Shown one piece after another: positions 45,527 through 50,498 of a DNA stretch of 50,498 nucleotides. This DNA is from an uncultured Ectothiorhodospiraceae bacterium (lineage in GTDB: Bacteria > Pseudomonadota > Gammaproteobacteria > UBA6429 > Thiohalophilaceae), in NCBI GenBank assembly GCA_947258695.1, contig CAMYJG010000035.1, positions 1 through 50,498 on the forward strand, written 5' to 3'. The translations under genes and the position numbers were made by a program. The stretch's first letter is position 1, and each line of letters begins with the position of its first letter. Under the pieces are notes generated by a model that did not search any database, had not been told where the DNA came from, and was given only the letters and a program-made list of their open reading frames with translations.

Positions 45527-45922
45527 TTAATAACTGTTTAGCATAATTTCAGCTATTTTTTTAAATGCGCTTTCCCATGCCTTTACTTCATCATCAGTAA
45601 ACGAATAATCAGATGATAAGTTTGCAGCGGTAACAATTGCGAGAATAAAGTGGTCATACATTTCTTTTGTTATTCCAGCCTCTTTATGACGCTTTCCAAG
45701 ATCAGTAAGTTCTTTATTAAGCTCATTAATGAAGTCAATTCCATTAACAACACTATGAATCATAGAGAGCAATGAAGTTTTTTGAACCTTTAGATCCTCG
45801 GGAAAGAGCGGTCGGGTTTCAGGATAATGCTTGAATAATAAACGGTAAAAGGTATCAACAAAGAAGTCAGAGCCTTTAGCACTCTGAATTTTCGCCCAGC
45901 AATTGGCTACGTTGTTGTCCAT
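45527..45922 (-). CDS. Single-domain globin
   Basis: A 131-residue haem protein. The CD-corner phenylalanine is in TRPLFPED and the proximal histidine in LGKRHKEAGI, as in flavohaemoglobin-type single-domain globins rather than truncated globins. It may bind O2 or detoxify NO; no reductase domain or gene is attached. It ends near the shared terminator. No obvious regulatory site was seen upstream. Confidence 0.88.
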   Translation of the reverse strand: MDNNVANCWAKIQSAKGSDFFVDTFYRLLFKHYPETRPLFPEDLKVQKTSLLSMIHSVVNGIDFINELNKELTDLGKRHKEAGITKEMYDHFILAIVTAANLSSDYSFTDDEVKAWESAFKKIAEIMLNSY

Positions 45923-46052
45923 ACTTTTAATTCTAGGCGATTAAAAATTTAAAATGCTTTGTGCATGGCATTAGCAATTTTTTAAAAGTTGAATGCTTGT
46001 CACCAAGCTGTTATATCAGCAAAGAACTGATTTTTCTTAAAGTTGCTTCGGC

Positions 46053-46289
46053 TCATGGTTTATTATGGCTGCCATCACAAAAGGGTGGGTTTTTTGTTTT
46101 TTTACAACCGCAAAGGCTATAGGTTTTTTTCTCTGCTGCAGTAAATTTAACCGGCTCAAACTCTGAGTTTTTATGTGAACCATCACATAATGGCTGGATC
46201 TTGGATTTACCACAGGCGCACCACCAATAATCACCTGCTTCAAGTTCAATAGTATAGGGGAAGTCTTGCGGGCAGTCTGGTTTTGACAT
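46053..46289 (-). CDS. CDGSH iron-sulfur domain protein
   Basis: A 78-residue protein with two CDGSH-type motifs: [16 protein letters not shown] and [16 protein letters not shown]. Each would bind a [2Fe-2S] cluster with three Cys and one His, as in mitoNEET-related small bacterial proteins. The longer frame begins at 46349, but a GAGGA ribosome binding site precedes the ATG at 46289 ([12 protein letters not shown]), which is the better start. Its role is probably redox or iron-sulfur related; the adjacent fetAB genes concern iron. Confidence 0.9.
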   Translation of the reverse strand: MSKPDCPQDFPYTIELEAGDYWWCACGKSKIQPLCDGSHKNSEFEPVKFTAAEKKTYSLCGCKKTKNPPFCDGSHNKP

Positions 46290-46365
46290 TATGTCCTCGG
46301 AAATGAATATTGTTAGAATGGCTAATATATAACAGTTATTCATAAACAATAAAGACTATTAAAGT

Positions 46366-46962
46366 ATGGCAATTTTGCAATTGAACGATTTCCAGGTTCA
46401 TACGCTAAAACCTTTGAATATCGAGGTTAAAGATGAAGTTATTTGCCTTTCTGGGCCTTCTGGATCTGGTAAATCGTTGTTATTAAGGGCGATTGCCGAT
46501 TTGATTACCCATAGCGGTGAAGCCAGGCTTGATGGTAAGAAGTGCAGTAAGACCAATCCTGTGCAGTGGAGAAAATGGGTCGGATTTTTACCTGCCGAAA
46601 GTGCATGGTGGATGGATAAGGTGGGTGATCATTTTAGTAATAAAAATCATTCATATATTGAGGAAATGAAACTGCCCGCTGACTGTTTAAACTGGGAAGT
46701 GGTTCGTTGTTCAACCGGAGAAAAGCAGCGACTAGCGATAGCGCGTTTATTGGCGCAGCAACCAAAAGTATTGTTACTGGATGAACCGACCGCAAGTTTA
46801 GATGCAAACAGCGTGGCAGCGGTTGAACAATTAATTAAAAATTATTCCAGGGATAACCAGGCACCGGTTATCTGGGTCAGCCATGATGAAAAGCAAATTC
46901 AACGTTTGAACAACCGCGTTTACAGAATTAGTGAAAATGAAATCAGTGAGGCAGAGTTATGA
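46366..46962 (+). CDS. fetA: ABC transporter ATPase FetA (YbbL)
   Basis: A 198-residue short ATPase with Walker A GPSGSGKS, a modified signature CSTGEKQRLAIARLL, Walker B VLLLDEPTASLD and H-loop VSHDEKQ. The small size and a downstream UPF0014 permease identify FetA, part of an exporter associated with iron homeostasis and oxidative-stress resistance. It overlaps fetB by four bases (ATGA). Confidence 0.9.
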   Translation: MAILQLNDFQVHTLKPLNIEVKDEVICLSGPSGSGKSLLLRAIADLITHSGEARLDGKKCSKTNPVQWRKWVGFLPAESAWWMDKVGDHFSNKNHSYIEEMKLPADCLNWEVVRCSTGEKQRLAIARLLAQQPKVLLLDEPTASLDANSVAAVEQLIKNYSRDNQAPVIWVSHDEKQIQRLNNRVYRISENEISEAEL

Positions 46963-47750
46963 ATGTGATCTCGTTATCTGCTATTGATTTAGCACTGGCT
47001 GCTTTTCTGGTACTTGCGCTAGCAATGCTGTCACTTATTTTAAAACTGGGGCTGGCGAGCCGTCTTGTAATTGCAGCAGCCAGAACAGTAATACAATTAT
47101 TCTTGATCGGCCTGGTATTAAAAGCCTTGTTTGCCCAGGTTAGCTTACTTTTAGTTTCGCTGTTATCGATATTTATGCTGTTGATTGCTGGCCGGGAAGT
47201 AATGGCACGCCAACAACGGCGATTTGGTGGCTGGTGGGGTTATGGCCTGGGTACCTTATCCATGTTTGTCTCCTCGTTTACTCTCACAGTCTATGCCTTA
47301 ATCGTCGTCGTCGGTACGGAACCGTGGTATACCCCGCAATATGCGGTGCCATTACTAGGTATGATGCTAGGCAACACCATGACAGGAGTGGCATTAGCGT
47401 TAGACAAACTGACCACCACTGCCTGGCAGCAGAGAAGGGTGATTGAGGCGCGACTTATTTTGGGCCAGGACTGGCGTACAGCTATTGGTGATATCACTCG
47501 TGACAGTGTGCGGGTGGGCATGATACCTATGGTGAATGCGATGGCCGCTGCCGGCCTGGTGAGTTTACCAGGGATGATGACCGGGCAAATATTATCCGGT
47601 ACAGATCCGGTAGAAGCGGTAAAATACCAGATATTAATTATGTTTTTAATAACAGCGGGTACCGGTTTTTCCGCAATACTGGCAACATGGATAGGTGCAC
47701 GACATTTATTTGATGACCGACAACGGTTGCGTTTAGAACGTTTAAGTTAA
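46959..47750 (+). CDS. fetB: ABC transporter permease FetB (YbbM, UPF0014)
   Basis: A 263-residue inner-membrane protein with about seven hydrophobic segments and the UPF0014 landmarks: AARTVIQLFLIGLVLKALF, PLLGMMLGNTMTGVALALD, EARLILGQDWRTAI and SLPGMMTGQILSGTDPVEAVKYQI. With FetA it forms an iron-export system. The ATG overlaps the fetA stop. Confidence 0.94.
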   Translation: MNVISLSAIDLALAAFLVLALAMLSLILKLGLASRLVIAAARTVIQLFLIGLVLKALFAQVSLLLVSLLSIFMLLIAGREVMARQQRRFGGWWGYGLGTLSMFVSSFTLTVYALIVVVGTEPWYTPQYAVPLLGMMLGNTMTGVALALDKLTTTAWQQRRVIEARLILGQDWRTAIGDITRDSVRVGMIPMVNAMAAAGLVSLPGMMTGQILSGTDPVEAVKYQILIMFLITAGTGFSAILATWIGARHLFDDRQRLRLERLS

Positions 47751-47763
47751 TACACTATTAGTT

Positions 47764-48231
47764 ATGAAATTAAGAAATAGTCTTTTATTTATTTTAAGTT
47801 TTACCATGCTTTCTGTCTCGGTGCATGCTGCACCTGTCTATAAATGGGTCGATGAAGATGGCCAGGTGCACTATGGCAGTAAACCAAAAAGCAAAAATGC
47901 CAAAGAGATTGAAATAAAAAAGAAGTATATTGACTCAGGAAATGCGCCTGCCCCTTTGAGTGCACAAGAACGTGCAGATAAACAAAAACGTTTTATCAAT
48001 GCATTAGATGCAGAAAATAAAGCGGTTGCAGAAGCAAAAAAGAAAAAAGAAAAGCAGCAAGAACTTAAGCTAAAACGCTGTAATGCTGCACGTGATCAAT
48101 TACGTCGCTATGAAAATTCGGGTGCACTTTATGATCTTGATGAAAAAGGTAATCGAATTTTATTGAATAAAAAACAGTATGAGCAGGCGATGCAACAAGC
48201 GCGCGCCAGAGTAGAAAAGTGGTGTAATTAG
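47764..48231 (+). CDS. DUF4124-domain secreted protein
   Basis: A 155-residue protein with a signal peptide (about 1-23, cleaved after VHA). The DUF4124 motif PVYKWVDEDGQVHYGSKPK follows directly. The remainder is a charged, probably coiled region rich in Lys and Glu (ENKAVAEAKKKKEKQQELKLK). The family is periplasmic, common in gammaproteobacteria and without a known function. It lies 13 bases after fetB and may be co-transcribed. Confidence 0.88.
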   Translation: MKLRNSLLFILSFTMLSVSVHAAPVYKWVDEDGQVHYGSKPKSKNAKEIEIKKKYIDSGNAPAPLSAQERADKQKRFINALDAENKAVAEAKKKKEKQQELKLKRCNAARDQLRRYENSGALYDLDEKGNRILLNKKQYEQAMQQARARVEKWCN

Positions 48232-48249
48232 CACTTCATTCTTTCCGCC

Positions 48250-48330
48250 CCAGCTGCGTTGAAAATAATTTAAAAACCGTCGTTTACTAATTGTAAACTC
48301 CATATTTTTAAATCATTGTCGCCTTGCTGG
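48250..48330. repeat. Imperfect palindromic element after the DUF4124 gene
   Basis: CCAGCTGCG...TTTAAAAA is mirrored by TTTTTAAA...CGCCTTGCTGG around an inner hairpin GTTTAC/GTAAAC (48282-48298). The whole 80-base stretch can fold into one long stem. It looks like a dispersed intergenic repeat; only one copy lies in this window. Confidence 0.6.
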
Positions 48331-48383
48331 AACGAAAATTATTTCGTGCTAATAGTTTTACTTAATTAAGTTATATTGAAGTT

Positions 48384-48449
48384 GTCATTGCGAGTGAAGC
48401 GAAGCAATCTTTTAGTACTATGAGATAACTTCGCTTCACTCGTTATGAC
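48384..48449. repeat. Inverted repeat of the GTCATTGCGAG...GAAGCAATC type
   Basis: GTCATTGCGAGTGAAGCG (48384 onward, ending at 48409) is mirrored by CGCTTCACTCGTTATGAC (ending 48449), with mismatches and a 14-base spacer. This resembles a palindromic repeat frequent between genes in many proteobacteria. It sits directly upstream of the cupin gene and may influence its mRNA. Confidence 0.7.
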
Positions 48450-48474
48450 TTAAAAAATAATTTAGAGGTTTAAA

Positions 48475-48756
48475 GTGGATCAAATTTTAGTAGAAAAAAA
48501 TGTCTCATCAATGAAGATGGAAGTCATGGGTGTATTTGACTGGGCGACCTGGGAAAAAGAAGTATCGGAATTCCCATGGGAATACAAAATGACAGAGTCT
48601 TGTTATATTATTGAAGGCGAAGCGATTGTTACCCCTGATGGGGGAGAACCAGTAAAAATAGAACGTGGTGATTACGTTATTTTTCCAAAAGGAATGAAAT
48701 GCACCTGGAAAATAACGGATGCGATTGAAAAGTATTATAATTTTAGTGATACGTGA
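48475..48756 (+). CDS. Small cupin-domain protein (DUF861 type)
   Basis: A 93-residue single cupin. The barrel motifs are visible as CYIIEGEAIVTPDGGEPVKIERGDYVIFPKG, but the usual metal-binding histidines are absent, as in many DUF861 proteins related to the ureidoglycolate/EutQ-like cupins. The start is GTG at 48475 after AGAGG. Palindromic repeats stand on both sides. The function is unknown; metabolite binding is more likely than metal catalysis. Confidence 0.83.
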   Translation: MDQILVEKNVSSMKMEVMGVFDWATWEKEVSEFPWEYKMTESCYIIEGEAIVTPDGGEPVKIERGDYVIFPKGMKCTWKITDAIEKYYNFSDT

Positions 48757-48759
48757 TTT

Positions 48760-48806
48760 TTTGTCGGGTTTCGGCTGGACGGCCGCGTCTGGCAACCCCC
48801 GACGAA
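48760..48806. repeat. Hairpin-forming element after the cupin gene
   Basis: TTTGTCGGG and CCCGACGAA enclose a GC-rich stretch (GGCTGGACGGCCGCG). The stem is 9 bp with one G-U pair. GC content is well above the surroundings, so it is probably a dispersed repeat that may also serve as a terminator. Confidence 0.5.
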
Positions 48807-48814
48807 TTAAATAA

Positions 48815-48842
48815 TGGATTCCGGATCAAGTCCGGAATGACC
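48815..48842. repeat. Palindromic repeat ATTCCGGA-TCAAG-TCCGGAAT
   Basis: TGGATTCCGGA TCAAG TCCGGAATGACC, a perfect 8-bp stem. This resembles an intergenic palindrome found in many unrelated bacterial genomes. Confidence 0.75.
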
Positions 48843-48875
48843 ATACGCGTCGAGCGAGCCAGACCTAATAAAAAT

Positions 48876-49559
48876 CTAACGTTTAAGTATCGCTATCCAA
48901 CGCCATAAATTAAGCAAGCTCGCCAATGAGCCGGCGAAATATGTTAACGCTGCGGCACGTAATATACGTTTTACTTTTGGTAAATCTTCTTTTTCAACGT
49001 AACCAGTTTCAAGTATTGGCAGGGCTTTATTAAAGCTGGCGTCGGTTTCAACGGGTAAGGTAACTAGATGGACAATGGTGGCCATAAACATGCTGCCAAT
49101 TCCAACAAAGAATAATAAGCCCGCCAGTGCCGGTGCGCGGGTAATAGCAGTAACAACAGGCATTGCCATCATGGCGTAGACGCCAAGTTTTTGTACTATA
49201 TTAGCGAGGATAGCTAAACGGGTTCGCCATGCAAGTAACTTTTCTTTACGGTGGTGTTGTATGGCATGACCGACTTCATGCGCTGCGACGGTAATCGCGG
49301 TTAATGATTTATCATCAAAGTTATTGGGTGATAAACGAACAACACGATCATTAGGGTCATAGTGATCAGAATTTGGTTCGGTTTTTTCAACCTTCACATG
49401 TTGCATTTCAAACCGATCGAGCAAATGACGTGCGAGTTCGCCGCCGGTACCCTGCAGTCGTTCTAAAGGTTTTGAATAGCGGCGAAAGGTATATTGTGCC
49501 CACCACTGTGGGCCAAAGATAATAACAATGACTAAAATTAAAATTATAATAAAATGCAT
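48876..49559 (-). CDS. YugP-like membrane zinc metallopeptidase
   Basis: A 227-residue inner-membrane protein with an N-terminal hydrophobic segment and two or three more in the second half (AMMAMPVVTAITRAPALAGLLFFVG). The zinc motif is VAAHEVGHAIQHH (HExxH), and the third ligand is probably in the ETDASFNKALP region. The family is widespread as predicted neutral zinc peptidase without a known substrate. It stands alone on the minus strand. Confidence 0.9.
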   Translation of the reverse strand: MHFIIILILVIVIIFGPQWWAQYTFRRYSKPLERLQGTGGELARHLLDRFEMQHVKVEKTEPNSDHYDPNDRVVRLSPNNFDDKSLTAITVAAHEVGHAIQHHRKEKLLAWRTRLAILANIVQKLGVYAMMAMPVVTAITRAPALAGLLFFVGIGSMFMATIVHLVTLPVETDASFNKALPILETGYVEKEDLPKVKRILRAAALTYFAGSLASLLNLWRWIAILKR

Positions 49560-49573
49560 AATAAGATTATATT

Positions 49574-49727
49574 GCCACTAAGGGCACGAAGAACACCAAG
49601 GTAAAAAATTATAAAATATTTAAATTAATTAGCCACTATGAGTATAGGGTAATAGGATTATAAAATAATTTCCGCCTTCAAGTAATGGATGATTATCTTT
49701 CTTTGTGTTCTTCGTATCCTTAGTGGC
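49574..49727. repeat. Long imperfect inverted repeat (MITE-like) between the peptidase and SPOR genes
   Basis: GCCACTAAGGGCACGAAGAA...CACCAAGG (49574-49601) is mirrored, with a few mismatches, by CTTTGTGTTCTTCGTATCC...TTAGTGGC (49700-49727). About 100 AT-rich bases lie between, and these include a third partial copy, TTAGCCACTATGAG, near 49628. No transposase is present. It may be a non-autonomous element. Confidence 0.65.
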
Positions 49728-49735
49728 TAATTATT

Positions 49736-50323
49736 CTAGCTTTTATTTTTTACTACTATTGAAGCAATGCCGAGGTCGCGTAAACGGCGTCGGGTTTGAT
49801 TTAACGCTTTAATAGTATTAAGCGGCCCAATACGAACACGGTGCCAGGTATCGGTGGCATTAATTTTTACTTTTTGAATGTTTGCTTCAATGCCTTGTAG
49901 AGCAAGTCGTGCTTTTAACTTATCGGCTTCTTCAAAATGCTTAAAAGATCCCGCCTGTAAAATATACTGTTCTGATTTTTTTGAAGTTGTCGTTTTATTT
50001 TCATTTGACTTAAGTAATTCTTGTTCGGGAATTGCGACTTCTAGTTCAGGCAAAATAGTATAAAAATCAAACTTAGGTTTATTGCTTGCTGGAGCAGGCG
50101 GCGCAACGGCGGTTTCTTTTTTAACGCCACGAGCTTCTGTTTGAGGTTTGCTTTGGAATACTTTTGCAACGGTGTCGGTAATAGCCAGTTTGCCAGAGCT
50201 ATTGTCTTTTATATAAACAAGTAAAGCCACGAACAAGCCGATCATCAGGCCGGCAAACATCCATACCCAGCCGGGTATCGGTTTAGATTCTTTATGCTGG
50301 CTTTTTGCGTAATCTCTGGGCAT
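49736..50323 (-). CDS. SPOR-domain protein (FtsN-like)
   Basis: A 195-residue bitopic inner-membrane protein: a short basic cytoplasmic N-terminus (MPRDYAKSQHKESKPIPGW), a single membrane segment (about 20-40), a Pro/Ala/Lys-rich periplasmic linker, and a C-terminal SPOR domain (QYILQAGSFKHFEEADKLKA to IVVKN) that binds denuded septal peptidoglycan. The MPRDYA start and the argS neighbour are typical for the FtsN-like protein of gammaproteobacteria. The longer frame from 50386 adds 21 unrelated residues, so ATG 50323 is preferred. Confidence 0.9.
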   Translation of the reverse strand: MPRDYAKSQHKESKPIPGWVWMFAGLMIGLFVALLVYIKDNSSGKLAITDTVAKVFQSKPQTEARGVKKETAVAPPAPASNKPKFDFYTILPELEVAIPEQELLKSNENKTTTSKKSEQYILQAGSFKHFEEADKLKARLALQGIEANIQKVKINATDTWHRVRIGPLNTIKALNQTRRRLRDLGIASIVVKNKS

Positions 50324-50360
50324 TTTAATTATCTTTATATAAATTATATTACTGAATAGA

Positions 50361-50498
50361 TTACATCTTATCAGGCGCTGAAACACCCAGTAGACCTAAT
50401 CCATTTTGTAAGACTTGTTTAGTGGCTTGAATTAACGCTAAACGAGCATTTCGTATACTTTCATCATCAACGATAAATTGATGCGCATTATAGTAAGT
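50361..50498 (-). CDS. argS: Arginyl-tRNA synthetase, C-terminal end only
   Basis: The last 45 residues of ArgS are present, reading YYNAHQFIV...[12 protein letters not shown]... and ending [11 protein letters not shown], the conserved C-terminus of the DALR anticodon-binding domain. The TAA is at 50361-50363. The rest lies beyond the right edge. It is followed by the SPOR-domain gene, a usual argS neighbour. Confidence 0.95.
   Translation of the reverse strand, partial: TYYNAHQFIVDDESIRNARLALIQATKQVLQNGLGLLGVSAPDKM

Noticed and set aside
48774-48790. GGACGGCC as a third guanidine-II hairpin.
   Set aside because: The stem around ACGG is only two or three pairs, there is no partner hairpin and no suitable gene downstream.

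Overview
The window is a stretch of chromosome from a low-GC gammaproteobacterium. The housekeeping genes point there: rep, comM and ubiK on one strand, argS with a SPOR-domain gene beginning MPRDYA, fetAB, cytochrome c5 and TorF-type porins. The genus cannot be fixed from sequence alone; a marine, Methylophaga-like or Thiotrichales-like organism is a guess. No insertion sequence, prophage or CRISPR array was seen.

The theme is nitrogen scavenging. From left to right: (1) 0-1.2 kb holds the end of an acyl carrier protein gene, tRNA-Arg(CCG) and a membrane-anchored cytochrome c. (2) 1.4-5.7 kb holds an unfamiliar operon (membrane di-iron desaturase, metallo-beta-lactamase-fold hydrolase, EamA transporter, AhpD-like protein) with a convergent TIM-barrel gene. 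Two tandem hairpins with ACGA loops in its leader match the guanidine-II (mini-ykkC) riboswitch. (3) 5.9-18.4 kb is a cluster usually annotated as urea carboxylase: ABC importer, creatininase-family enzyme, type III glutamine synthetase, NikR-like regulator, two DUF1989 proteins, the biotin carboxylase and allophanate hydrolase. A second guanidine-II riboswitch lies directly before the carboxylase gene, so the cluster more likely degrades guanidine through carboxyguanidine and allophanate. Two of its genes are broken in this sequence: the glutamine synthetase by an in-frame amber codon and the first DUF1989 gene by a deletion with frameshift.

(4) 18.6-20.6 kb holds an ammonium transporter and an unknown 217-residue protein. 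(5) 20.6-24.6 kb holds rep, comM and ubiK. (6) 24.8-36.5 kb holds a porin, formamidase fmdA with fmdB, the urea/amide importer urtABCDE, aliphatic amidase amiE and a VWA/MoxR pair resembling CbbO/CbbQ. (7) 36.7-42.4 kb is a complete urease operon with a nickel permease (ureDABCEFG). (8) 42.7-45.4 kb holds a second porin, glnK and a second amt. (9) 45.5-50.5 kb holds a globin, a CDGSH protein, fetAB, small proteins, several palindromic repeats, a membrane zinc peptidase, a SPOR-domain protein and the end of argS.

Seven sigma-54 (-24/-12) elements, each with an NtrC-like inverted repeat upstream, precede seven nitrogen transcription units (the guanidine importer, amt1, fmdA, urtA, the ure operon, porin 2 and glnK-amt). 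All these pathways release ammonia, and two Amt channels and PII support its uptake and sensing. The window therefore reads as an NtrC-controlled island for urea, amides and guanidine.
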